From an uncultured Lachnospiraceae bacterium (lineage in GTDB: Bacteria > Bacillota > Clostridia > Lachnospirales > Lachnospiraceae), in contig CAJUBE010000006.1 in NCBI GenBank assembly GCA_910584725.1, forward strand, positions 75,794 to 139,793: a DNA stretch of 64,000 nt, written 5' to 3'. The notes under the pieces were generated by a model. It had not been told where the DNA came from. It was given only the letters and a program-made list of their open reading frames with translations, and ran no database searches. Positions within the stretch are counted from its first letter, which is position 1, and each line of letters begins with the position of its first letter. Positions 56,228-64,000 of the stretch are shown here, in pieces. A program made the position numbers and the translations under genes.

Positions 56228-56495
56228 AACTTCTCCCATTTTACCCATTGTTGTTTATACAGAGAACGCAAAGCATTCTCTCAGTTATCGCACCACGATA
56301 ATTTGGATAAAAGGTATTATGAGGAAATTTTTTTATTTTATACGTTATACACTTATGGTACACTATTGTTACCTATTTTATAAATGCGGCTTTGAAGCAT
56401 TTTGTGCATTGCGTTTACACAGTAACCACGCGTGACAGGGCCGCCAAAGGTTGAACTGTTACAATAAATTTACTAAAAATCAGGAGGAACCCCGC

Positions 56496-56900
56496 ATGAA
56501 AATCACCGTCATCGACGGACAGGGCGGCCGCATCGGCAAGACCGTCATCGAACAGATTAAAGCAAAACACAAAGATTTGGAGCTTTACGCCATCGGCACC
56601 AACACCGCTGCCACCGCCGCCATGTTAAAGGCGGGCGCGGACTTCGGTGCAACGGGCGAAAACGCCGTGCTGGTGAACGCAGCCGATGCGGATATCGTGA
56701 TCGGCCCCGTGGGTATCGTGTTCGCAAACGCCCTGCTGGGGGAGATCACCCCCGCCATCGCCACCGCCGTCGGCGCAAGCAGAGCGTTTAAAATTCTGAT
56801 TCCCGTCAACCGCTGTAACCACTTTATCGCGGGGTGTACGGAAAATCCGCTGGGCGAATACATCCGGCTGGCGGTGGAGAAACTGGAGACCATGTTATGA
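56496..56900 (+). CDS. DUF3842 family protein
   Basis: The protein of about 134 residues starts at the ATG at 56496, after AGGAGGAACC. It begins ITVIDGQGGRIGKTVIEQI, a Rossmann-like glycine-rich nucleotide-binding start, and continues with NTAATAAMLKAGAD and PVNRCNHFIAGC. This matches the DUF3842 family of Clostridia; its function is unknown. It faces away from spoVAA and is followed by the GH42 gene after 83 bases. The DNA 56249-56495 holds no gene. Confidence 0.85.
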   Translation: MKITVIDGQGGRIGKTVIEQIKAKHKDLELYAIGTNTAATAAMLKAGADFGATGENAVLVNAADADIVIGPVGIVFANALLGEITPAIATAVGASRAFKILIPVNRCNHFIAGCTENPLGEYIRLAVEKLETML

Positions 56901-56983
56901 CACAACGCCGCAGTCCAGGGAACACTCACTGTTTCCGACCGGCCAGGACTCTATAAACTTACAAAATAGGAAAGAGGTATCGG

Positions 56984-59176
56984 ATGAAAATGGACAAACT
57001 TCTCTACGGCGCAGCCTACTACGACGAATATCTTCCCGTGGACCGCATCGAGACAGATATGGAAATGATGAAGAAGGCCGGTATGAACGTGATCCGCATC
57101 GCGGAATCCACGTGGAGCACATGGGAGCCGCAGGACAATGTTTTTGATTTCAGCCATCTGCACCGGATGCTGTCCTGCTCAAAAAAGCGCGGCATACAAG
57201 TGATCGTCGGCACCCCCACCTACGCGGTGCCCACATGGCTTGTCCGCAAATACCCGGATATCATCGCGGAAACCCACGACGGACCGGGGCGTTACGGACA
57301 CAGGCAGAACATGGATATCGCCCACCCCATGTACTTAAAGCATGCCGAGCGGGTCATCCGCCGTTTAATGGCGGAAGTGCAGCCATACGACCATGTGATC
57401 GGCTTCCAGCTCGACAATGAAACCAAATCCTACGACACCTGCTCCGCCTACGCCCAGAAAAAGTTTGTGGACTATGTGCGGACGCTTTTCCACGATGATC
57501 TCTCCCTCTTAAATGAGGCGTGGGGGCTGGACTACTGGAGCAATCGTATCAACTCCTGGGAAGATTTTCCCGACGTGCGCGGCACCATCAATGCCAGTCT
57601 CGGTGTGGAATATCATAAATTCCAGCGGAAACTCGTGTCGGAGTTCCTCGCGTGGCAGAGCGCCATCGTACAGGAATACGCCCGCCCGGATCAGTTCATC
57701 ACTCAGAATTTCGACTACGACTGGCGGGGCTACTCTTTCGGTTTACAGCCGGAGGTTGACCAGTGGGATGCCGCCAAACCGCTCACTGTCGCGGGCTGTG
57801 ATATTTACCACCCTTCCGCGCAGGATCTGACAGGCAAGGAGATTGCCTTCGGCGGCGCCATCGCCCGCTCCTTGAAAAAGGACAACTATCTCGTTCTGGA
57901 AACCGAGGCGCAGGGCAACCACGGCTGGCTCTCCTACCCCGGACAGCTCCGCCTGCAGGCGTTCAGCCATCTGGCAAACGGCGCAAACTGTGTGGAATAC
58001 TGGCACTGGCATTCCATCCACAATGCTATTGAATCCTACTGGAAAGGGGTTTTAAGCCACAACCTGAAAGAGAACGCCACCTACCGGGAGACCTGCCGCA
58101 TCGGCGCAGAATTTAATGCGTACAGTACTCACTTGGTCAATTTGAAAAAGCACTGTTCCGTTGCAATCCTTCTGGACAATGTCTCTCTGGATGCCCTGCA
58201 ATGGTTTCCGATCAAGGACGGTCCCGCATACAATGATGTGTTTCGCCGGTTTTTTGACGCCCTCTACGAAATGAATGTGGAGTGTGACATTCTCTCCTCC
58301 GAGGATGATATCGACTTGTTTAGTCAATACAAGTTGCTGATTAGCCCCGCTCTCTACAGTGTCTCCGATGCGCTTACAGATGCGCTGAGAGACTATGTGC
58401 AGGCGGGCGGCGTCCTGCTCTCCACCTTTAAGACCGCGGTGGCGGACAGAATGCTCAAGATCTACCACGACGATCTGCCCCACGGTCTGACCGACGTTTT
58501 CGGCATGACATACGACCAGTTCACGGACGCGGTGCGGGTGGGACTGCGTGCAAATGTTGAGAATTCCGAGACAAACGGAAAAGCTTCCTTGAAAACAGCG
58601 GCGGAAGTGCGCGCGGAGTCCGCCGCAGTCTGCATGACTGAATCAGTCAGCTCGCACTCTGCATCGGAACAGCGTTACTGCGTCCACAACTGGATGGAAC
58701 TCCTCATCCCCGGCGCCGCCGAAACACTGGCTCTCTACGACCATCCCCACTGGGGCGGCTGCGCCGCCATCACGGGGAACCGGTTCGGTCAAGGCTATGC
58801 CGCCTATCTGGGCTGCTATACGGACGCTGACGTGCTGAAAAAACTGCTCGGTTTTCTCTGTGAAAAGGCGGGCGTTGCCAGAGAAGAAGCCGTTTATCCC
58901 CTGATCGTAAAACGGGGCACAAACGGCCTGCAAAAAGAAATCACTTACTATTTTAATTATTCCGAGGAACCGCAGGATACCGTCTACCACGGTAAAGACG
59001 CCCGCGTGCTGCTTTCCGGGCATGAAGCCCTGACCGGCGGCGACAATGCTTCCCGCTGCGGCAGTTCGTCAGCATCTGCAAACACGACTCCGAGCGGGAT
59101 ATCGACTGTTTTAGTCAAAGATGGTGACCGGCTGCCCCTTTCCTGCTGGGACTTTCTGATTCTGGAAGAAGTGTAA
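56984..59176 (+). CDS. GH42 beta-galactosidase
   Basis: The 730-residue protein is a glycoside hydrolase of family 42. The TIM barrel (about 1-390) shows YYDEYLP, GTPTYAVPTW, the acid/base glutamate in GFQLDNET and the nucleophile glutamate in VLETEAQGNH; trimerization (about 395-610) and C-terminal beta domains follow. It releases terminal galactose from oligosaccharides in the cytoplasm (no signal peptide). AAAGAGG precedes the ATG. A stretch around 530-560 rich in serine and alanine is not typical and may be an insert. Three members of the palindrome family lie in this gene. Confidence 0.95.
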   Translation: MKMDKLLYGAAYYDEYLPVDRIETDMEMMKKAGMNVIRIAESTWSTWEPQDNVFDFSHLHRMLSCSKKRGIQVIVGTPTYAVPTWLVRKYPDIIAETHDGPGRYGHRQNMDIAHPMYLKHAERVIRRLMAEVQPYDHVIGFQLDNETKSYDTCSAYAQKKFVDYVRTLFHDDLSLLNEAWGLDYWSNRINSWEDFPDVRGTINASLGVEYHKFQRKLVSEFLAWQSAIVQEYARPDQFITQNFDYDWRGYSFGLQPEVDQWDAAKPLTVAGCDIYHPSAQDLTGKEIAFGGAIARSLKKDNYLVLETEAQGNHGWLSYPGQLRLQAFSHLANGANCVEYWHWHSIHNAIESYWKGVLSHNLKENATYRETCRIGAEFNAYSTHLVNLKKHCSVAILLDNVSLDALQWFPIKDGPAYNDVFRRFFDALYEMNVECDILSSEDDIDLFSQYKLLISPALYSVSDALTDALRDYVQAGGVLLSTFKTAVADRMLKIYHDDLPHGLTDVFGMTYDQFTDAVRVGLRANVENSETNGKASLKTAAEVRAESAAVCMTESVSSHSASEQRYCVHNWMELLIPGAAETLALYDHPHWGGCAAITGNRFGQGYAAYLGCYTDADVLKKLLGFLCEKAGVAREEAVYPLIVKRGTNGLQKEITYYFNYSEEPQDTVYHGKDARVLLSGHEALTGGDNASRCGSSSASANTTPSGISTVLVKDGDRLPLSCWDFLILEEV

Positions 59177-59198
59177 AAAATGGGAAAATAATGGTATA

Positions 59199-60461
59199 TC
59201 ACTCTCTCCGCTTTGCCACCACCACCAGCCGACCATCCGGCACATGGTAGGCGCAGGTGGATAATGTCAGGAAGGTGTCCCCGAACGCAGCCTCCACGCC
59301 TGTGTCGTAGAGGGACAGCTTCTTGATATTGTCATAAAAATCCTCAAATTCTTCCTGCGTGTCCGCCTCATAAAACTGATAATACTTGAATACCTCATCA
59401 TCCGCACGGTAGACCTGTGAGCGGAACACCGCTATAATGTCGTAGGTGCGTTCCTCATAGAGCGTGTCAAAGGAAATGACGGGATGCTCTTTATAAAAGC
59501 TCTCCTTCAGGTACAAGTCCAGATCCCCGAACATGGAGCCGTCCTTCATGTTGTGACCGTAGATAATGAAATTTGTCCCGGCGTCAAGGTCAGCCTGCTC
59601 TTTCACATAAAGGCAGCCATATTTGCTGTCCTCTCCATAAAAGTCATGGTGCAGATAATAGGTGTTATCTTCATTCTGCATAACAGGATAATCTATCTTC
59701 ATGCCTTCTATGGAAAGCCAGCCCTCGAGGTCTTTGTTTTTTTCATACAATTTGGCGTACTGCTCCAGCATCTGCGGCTGATCCGCTATCTGTCCGCCGC
59801 CTTCTGCGTCCGCTTCTCTTACCGACTTCCCGTCGCTGTTTTCCGCATCCGATCCGCTTACCAGTCTCCCGCCGCTGCTTTCCGCATCCGATCCGCTTAC
59901 CAGTCTCCCGCCGCTGTTTTCCGCGTTCGGTTTTCTCCCATCTTCCAGTACGGATACGCCGATCTCGTTTGGTGACCCGACATCTGCCGCAGAATATTCC
60001 ACGTTTATCTCTGTTACCATTTCCCTTAATTCTTCCTGCTGCGCCCTGTGCCGGACGGACTGATCGTATGCCTGACCGATTGGGATCAGGCATACTGCCA
60101 TTCCTGCAAGAAGCAATATCTTTACCGTCTTTTTTCTCTTATTCTCCATAGATTTCTTTCCGATACTGTGATAGTATACCAGCAGGACAAAGATTGCCGC
60201 AAGCGCAAGGCATTTTCTAATCCTGCCGCCCTGTTTCGCCCATCCGACAAGCCAGGATACAAGCTCGTTCTTGGTTTCCTCGCTCATGCCTCTCTTTCTG
60301 TCTGTAAAATACAAGAGCAGATAAGCAAAGCCTGCAATCATGGTAAGTGTGGCATACAGCTCTATCGGCGCAGCATCCCCGGTCTTAGGCTCGTCGTCCT
60401 TCCTGCCGCTTTTTTCCGCGCTGTAAAAATACGGCAAGCTCCCACATACCAATGGCATCAT
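59199..60461 (-). CDS. Class B sortase with N-terminal sorting-signal-like extension
   Basis: The frame has 420 residues. The C-terminal half (about 225-418) is a sortase B: YGHNMKDGSMF with the catalytic histidine, LSTCAYHV with the cysteine, and GRLVVVAKR with the arginine. Before it lies a low-complexity linker with a 13-residue tandem repeat (ENSGGRLVSGSDA, about 178-215) and a membrane helix (about 112-128). The first 100 residues add PKTGDA, a hydrophobic helix and RKRG, the layout of a cell-wall sorting signal, plus another helix. The ATG at 60461 overlaps the MATE stop (ATGA), which supports translation from there; a start at 60149 would give a standard sortase. Confidence 0.88.
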   Translation of the reverse strand: MMPLVCGSLPYFYSAEKSGRKDDEPKTGDAAPIELYATLTMIAGFAYLLLYFTDRKRGMSEETKNELVSWLVGWAKQGGRIRKCLALAAIFVLLVYYHSIGKKSMENKRKKTVKILLLAGMAVCLIPIGQAYDQSVRHRAQQEELREMVTEINVEYSAADVGSPNEIGVSVLEDGRKPNAENSGGRLVSGSDAESSGGRLVSGSDAENSDGKSVREADAEGGGQIADQPQMLEQYAKLYEKNKDLEGWLSIEGMKIDYPVMQNEDNTYYLHHDFYGEDSKYGCLYVKEQADLDAGTNFIIYGHNMKDGSMFGDLDLYLKESFYKEHPVISFDTLYEERTYDIIAVFRSQVYRADDEVFKYYQFYEADTQEEFEDFYDNIKKLSLYDTGVEAAFGDTFLTLSTCAYHVPDGRLVVVAKRRE

Positions 60462-61831
60462 CCATTCTGCATGGCTGCGCCGTTACCGGATTGGCTGATA
60501 TATCTCCTCGACGGCTTCACAAACAGCGTCACCGCCAGAATCGCCACCGCCGTCACGCCCAGACTGAGCGGGTACACCTGCATGATCGTCGGAAAAGAAG
60601 GTGACTGCCTGAACACCGTGAAAATCCACGCAAGCCGCACGCCGCAGATGCCGACGACCGCGCACGCCGCCGGGATAAAGGAAACGCCGAATCCCCGCAG
60701 ATAGCCCGACAATCCCTCCTGCGCAAAGCTGAACAGATAGGCAAAGAAAATATATGCCAGCCGAATCTGCCCGACGGCAATCACCTCCGGGTCTGTGTTG
60801 AAAATGCCCAGCAGTTGACGGGAAAACAGCAGAATCAGTCCGCTTGCCGCTGCTGTACTGATTAAACTTTGCAGCAGGCAGAGCTTCAGCACCCTACGGC
60901 AGCGCTCTCCCTTCCCGGCACCGTAATTTTGACCGACAAAGGTGGTGCAAGCCTGCCCGAAAGAATTCATGATATAGTAGGCGAAAACCTCCAGATTATA
61001 AGCGGCGGAAGACGCCGCCATCACCGTCGTTCCCAGACTGTTGACCGCCGACTGGATGATGATGTTGGCAAAGGAAAAAATCATGCCCTGCACGCCCGCG
61101 GGCACCCCGATTTTCAACATTTCCCCAAGCACGTCCCCGTGCACCCGCAGCTTTTTCGGCTCGACACGGATCGCCTGTTTTGTCTTCACCAGAGCCACAA
61201 ACAGAATTGCCGAACTGACGAGGTTGGAGAGTACCGTCGCTGTCGCCACGCCGTCCACATCCATGCCAAACCCCAGCACGAAGAACAGATTGAGGATCAC
61301 ATTCAGAACGCCGGAAACCACGAGAGCGACAAGCGGCGTCCTCGTATCCCCGCAGCTTCTGAATATCGCCGCCTCGAAATTATAGAGCATGATCACCGGC
61401 ATTCCCGCCAGATAAATGCGCAGATATTTGACCGCCATCGGGTATACTTCCCCCGGAACGTCCAGCATGTTTACCACTCCGGGCGCAAAAAACTCGCCCA
61501 GTATCGTCAAAAGCGCGCCGCCAAGCAGCGCCATCACGACCGAAGTATGTACCGTCTTTGTAATCGTCTCTTTGTCACCCTGCCCGATCGACCTTGCGAT
61601 AATGACATTGCTGCCAAGCGAAATGCCGACGAAAAGATTGACCAAAAGCCCGATGACCGGCGCGTTGCCGCCCACCGCCGCCATCGCTTCCTTGCCGGAA
61701 AACTGCCCGACCACCGCCAGATCCGCCGCGTTGAACAGCTGCTGCAAAACTCCCGTCACCGCGAGCGGCAGCGCGTATTTGATAATCTTGTCACCAAGCG
61801 AGCCGTTAATCATATCCATACGGCTTTCCAT
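60458..61831 (-). CDS. MATE-family multidrug/sodium antiporter
   Basis: The 457-residue protein has 12 membrane helices in two halves; the MATE blocks LPLAVTGVLQQLFNAADLAVVGQFSG and GMPVIMLYNFEAAIFRSCGDTRTP (in parts) are clear. It exports organic compounds in exchange for Na+ or H+. It has its own promoter (61877-61905) and is coupled to the sortase gene downstream. Substrate cannot be inferred. Confidence 0.94.
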   Translation of the reverse strand: MESRMDMINGSLGDKIIKYALPLAVTGVLQQLFNAADLAVVGQFSGKEAMAAVGGNAPVIGLLVNLFVGISLGSNVIIARSIGQGDKETITKTVHTSVVMALLGGALLTILGEFFAPGVVNMLDVPGEVYPMAVKYLRIYLAGMPVIMLYNFEAAIFRSCGDTRTPLVALVVSGVLNVILNLFFVLGFGMDVDGVATATVLSNLVSSAILFVALVKTKQAIRVEPKKLRVHGDVLGEMLKIGVPAGVQGMIFSFANIIIQSAVNSLGTTVMAASSAAYNLEVFAYYIMNSFGQACTTFVGQNYGAGKGERCRRVLKLCLLQSLISTAAASGLILLFSRQLLGIFNTDPEVIAVGQIRLAYIFFAYLFSFAQEGLSGYLRGFGVSFIPAACAVVGICGVRLAWIFTVFRQSPSFPTIMQVYPLSLGVTAVAILAVTLFVKPSRRYISQSGNGAAMQNG

Positions 61832-61876
61832 AGGAATCCCTTCTTTCTAAACCCTGTAATCACTGTCTGTCTATCC

Positions 61877-61905
61877 GGTATACCACATTGAAAGCCGTCT
61901 GTAAA
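61877..61905 (-). promoter_or_regulatory. Promoter of the MATE-sortase operon
   Basis: On the minus strand TTTACA (61905-61900), 17-base spacer, TATACC (61882-61877), 46 bases before the MATE start codon. Confidence 0.6.
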
Positions 61906-61932
61906 TATTTCGCTCGTTTTTTCAGGCGAACT

Positions 61933-62616
61933 TCACTTCCTTTTCTGTCCCCGCCCCATGCTTCTAATCCCCGCACAGACATAATGCCCCGCAGCGATAA
62001 ACAGCCCCATAACCGCCATGTAATCCAGGAAGAAAAATACCAGCGGTTCCTCATAATCAAAAAAGACAAAATGGCTCCTGAGCAGCATATAATCTCCGAT
62101 GTCTCTCTTTATAAAATCATATACGCCATAGCCCGCAATCACCAGTGCCAGAATGCGTCCCGCCCACTTCCGTACCGCAGACGGTTTCGGGAAAAGTTTT
62201 TTTGCCATTCCCATCATCATATTCCAGTGGAACCCGAGATGAGCAGCCATCAGGATAAATCCCCAATAGGCGGAAACCATATGCAGATTCCTTGCAAAAG
62301 AACGTCTGCCTTTTATGGGCAGAAAAGCCAGCGCATGACGGGACAGGATCGTTCCGCTTATCATTAAGCCGGCCATTACACAAAGTATCAGTAATACAAG
62401 CCCTGTCTGCATGATGCGTACAGGGTGATATTTCCCTTTTAAAAGACTTCCGCTCCAACTGCCGTTTAAGATATGGTGAATGATAAAAAGGACAAACATT
62501 CCGATGCCGATCCATTCGTGGGCTGCCTGCCCGACCAGCTCATATGCCATAAGTAACAATAATGCCACTGTCATTCCCATATCGACTGCCAGTTTCCAAA
62601 TCATCTTCGGGTTCAT
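61933..62616 (-). CDS. DUF4405 cytochrome b-like membrane protein
   Basis: The 227-residue protein has six or seven membrane helices with histidines placed as in heme-binding cytochrome b561-like proteins (GQAAHEWIG, IIHHILNGSW, NLHMVSAYWGFIL, HLGFHWN). The DUF4405 family is thought to carry electrons across or along the membrane. It starts 17 bases after the stop of a flavin reductase gene, so the two may form a small redox unit. Confidence 0.82.
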   Translation of the reverse strand: MNPKMIWKLAVDMGMTVALLLLMAYELVGQAAHEWIGIGMFVLFIIHHILNGSWSGSLLKGKYHPVRIMQTGLVLLILCVMAGLMISGTILSRHALAFLPIKGRRSFARNLHMVSAYWGFILMAAHLGFHWNMMMGMAKKLFPKPSAVRKWAGRILALVIAGYGVYDFIKRDIGDYMLLRSHFVFFDYEEPLVFFFLDYMAVMGLFIAAGHYVCAGIRSMGRGQKRK

Positions 62617-62633
62617 TTCGATTTTCTCACATT

Positions 62634-63083
62634 TCAGATACTTTTTCCCAGTTTCTCCGCCTCGCTTTTATTCGTCGCCATTCCCTCATACGTGAAACCG
62701 TAGAGCTTTGCAAAACGGTTCATGGTGTACTCGCCCGCCTCCAGCATCCATTTTTCCGGGGAAGCGCCCTGAAACAGAAAATATAATTTTCTTCCGGAAA
62801 ACACACCATTTTCTACCAGACCGTAAAAACGGTCCAGCACATTGCGCACGGAACCACAGATATTGTGCCAGTACAACGGCGAACCGATTACAACCACATC
62901 CGCCTCCTTCATCTTTGCGATTACCTCCACAAGCTGGTCGTCCTCAAATGACTGTCCATAGCTTCCAATCCGGTAATCAGTCAGATTTAAAGTTTCATAC
63001 TCTTTCCCTGCCAAAAGCGCTTCCGCCAGTGCTGCCGTATTTCCTTTCTTATTCGGGCTTCCGTTGATAAATAAAACTTTCAT
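62634..63083 (-). CDS. NAD(P)H-dependent FMN reductase / flavodoxin-like oxidoreductase
   Basis: About 149 residues from the ATG at 63083 (GGAGG 7 bases upstream). The FMN-binding blocks are FINGSPNKKGNTAALAEAL at the N-terminus and VVIGSPLYWHNICGSVRNVLDR. This is the NADPH-dependent FMN reductase (PF03358) type, which passes electrons from NAD(P)H via FMN to quinones, metals or other acceptors. It is cotranscribed with the DUF4405 protein. Confidence 0.9.
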   Translation of the reverse strand: MKVLFINGSPNKKGNTAALAEALLAGKEYETLNLTDYRIGSYGQSFEDDQLVEVIAKMKEADVVVIGSPLYWHNICGSVRNVLDRFYGLVENGVFSGRKLYFLFQGASPEKWMLEAGEYTMNRFAKLYGFTYEGMATNKSEAEKLGKSI

Positions 63084-63146
63084 TCTCTTTTCCTCCATTT
63101 TCTTTCTATATGATTTTAATTACTAACACTTACAATATCCGGACAC

Positions 63147-64000
63147 CTATTTCCCCTCCGCCCACAGCCAGATCAGTCCGTTATAAATATACTGCAGGGC
63201 GGCGTTCCCGTCATGTGCGTTGCCTTCCTGCACCCGGTATGCCAGATTGCCGTCATTTTCATTCTCCGCTTCCATAAAAATACCGCCCGGCGCATTTAAC
63301 ATCGCCTGCATCTGACTTGTAAAGGAGCTATAAGCAAAATCTTCCGTGCCGGACATGGCATAAATAAAGAAGTCGTCTGAACCATACCCCGCATCCGTCA
63401 CCAGCTGCTCCATGTACGCCCCGTCATTAGTCAGATTGCCGCTGGACGGCAGGAAATAGCGAAAATAGTCCATACAGTACTGGAATGTATGCCATGTGGT
63501 AACCGAGCCCATGGAAAAACCGGCAAATGCGCGGTGGCTGCGGCTTTCCGTCAATTCCTGCACGGAAGTTCCTTCCGCATAGGTACTGTACTTTCCCTCC
63601 ACAGCCGGAATCAGGTCGTTTATCAGTTCATTGTGATAATTGTCCGTCAGCCGCAGCGCCAGACTATAATCCGCACTGTCCTCTGTACTCGTATTGTTGT
63701 AGGTCGGGCATACCACGATGACCGGCGCCATTTTCCCATCCTGTATAGCGTTATCAATCACGTTTTTCAGTTCATGCGGATTTTCCGGCGTGCCCAGATA
63801 CGTTGTCTCGTTGCTCCATCCTCCGTGCATCAGATAGAGCACATTGTACTGCTGCTCCCCGGAATAACCATACGGCAGATATACATAGGCGGTTTTTGTA
63901 AGCTGTGTGGTTTTCTCCCCATAGCTCATGGACTCGTAGGTCTGATGTAACGCGGCGAAATAAAGTACCCATCTACTGCGACTTTCCTGCAGATTAAATT
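63147..64000 (-). CDS. Alpha/beta hydrolase esterase (feruloyl-esterase-like), 5' end outside window (partial)
   Basis: The frame is open to the last base, so the N-terminus lies beyond the window. The internal ATG at 63929 is not the start. Blocks of the esterase D/feruloyl esterase type are visible: YVYLPYGYSGEQQYNVLYLMHG (in parts), GFSMGSVTTWH with the serine nucleophile elbow, and HDGNAALQYIYNGL with the C-terminal histidine. Such enzymes release phenolic or acetyl groups from plant polysaccharides. The stop lies 63 bases before the flavin reductase gene on the same strand. Confidence 0.85.
   Translation of the reverse strand, partial: FNLQESRSRWVLYFAALHQTYESMSYGEKTTQLTKTAYVYLPYGYSGEQQYNVLYLMHGGWSNETTYLGTPENPHELKNVIDNAIQDGKMAPVIVVCPTYNNTSTEDSADYSLALRLTDNYHNELINDLIPAVEGKYSTYAEGTSVQELTESRSHRAFAGFSMGSVTTWHTFQYCMDYFRYFLPSSGNLTNDGAYMEQLVTDAGYGSDDFFIYAMSGTEDFAYSSFTSQMQAMLNAPGGIFMEAENENDGNLAYRVQEGNAHDGNAALQYIYNGLIWLWAEGK

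Noticed and set aside
56263..56281. Further copy of the hairpin repeat (GAGAACGCAAAGCATTCTC)
   Set aside because: Only a 5-bp stem with general similarity to hairpin A; too short to assign to the family.
1..64000. CRISPR arrays, tRNA or rRNA genes, prophage, toxin-antitoxin pairs, secondary-metabolite clusters
   Set aside because: I looked for regularly spaced repeats, cloverleaf-like sequences, integrases and large synthases and saw none; the phosphopantetheinyl transferase alone does not indicate a cluster.

Overview
The window looks like a chromosomal segment of a spore-forming, moderately high-G+C member of the Clostridia, most likely Lachnospiraceae. The reasons are the spoVA sporulation genes, AGGAGG-type ribosome binding sites with frequent TTG/GTG starts, a BioY/BirA-type biotin locus, Rpn-type nuclease, DUF1294, DUF512, DUF3842 and DUF5721 families, and class B sortase. 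The genus cannot be fixed from the sequence alone. No rRNA, tRNA, CRISPR array, integrase, transposase of a classical IS, or phage genes were seen.

Layout. 0-4.8 kb: 3' part of argG, a DUF1294 membrane protein, a LytTR response regulator, a DegV protein and a ROK repressor. 5-7.5 kb: a divergently transcribed sugar or sugar-alcohol locus (SDR dehydrogenase, decayed GPH transporter, HAD phosphatase) with ROK operator-like palindromes. 7.5-12.6 kb: small proteins, an ECF sigma/anti-sigma operon, spoVAE, aroK, ridA. 12.9-17.8 kb: a partner-switching module (SpoIIE-type phosphatase facing a receiver, a PAS hybrid kinase, an RsbW-like kinase and a STAS protein). 18-21.6 kb: spoVAD, pyrF, a Nudix-like protein, a TPR lipoprotein. 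21.7-29.2 kb: DUF218 protein, a two-SBP/degenerate-GGDEF/EAL protein, alpha/beta hydrolase, phosphopantetheinyl transferase and a SUV3-like helicase. 29.4-36.2 kb: an HD-GYP response regulator followed by two membrane hybrid histidine kinases, the second fused to a DegV (fatty-acid-binding) domain. 36.2-42.2 kb: Rpn nuclease and a VanRS-like two-component pair coupled to an S41 protease. 42.3-45.2 kb: a TetM-like translational GTPase fused to a NYN (Rae1/YacP-like) ribonuclease domain. 45.4-50.4 kb: chemoreceptor with a poly-C tract in its promoter, acetyltransferase, radical-SAM DUF512 protein, zinc-ribbon protein. 50.5-54.4 kb: bioY-bioD-bioA-bioB with a BirA-type operator. 54.4-56.2 kb: spoVAA-AB-AC. 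56.5-64 kb: DUF3842, GH42 beta-galactosidase, MATE exporter plus sortase B, DUF4405 cytochrome b-like protein, flavin reductase and the 3' part of an esterase.

Themes. Signal transduction is unusually dense (four hybrid or classical kinases, c-di-GMP hydrolases of both HD-GYP and EAL type, partner switching). Two multidomain fusions stand out as candidates for undescribed systems: histidine kinase-receiver-DegV (33.5-36.2 kb) and TetM-like GTPase-NYN nuclease (42.3-45.2 kb), the latter behind a structured leader. At the DNA level the window carries three dispersed families: long hairpin repeats at gene ends (some supplying stop codons), a palindrome TGACY-N5-RGTCA mostly inside genes, and the decamer GTTTACATAA. 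The spoVA genes, usually contiguous, lie at three places. Coordinates of starts were refined by eye from ribosome binding sites; domain boundaries are approximate and no database search was possible.
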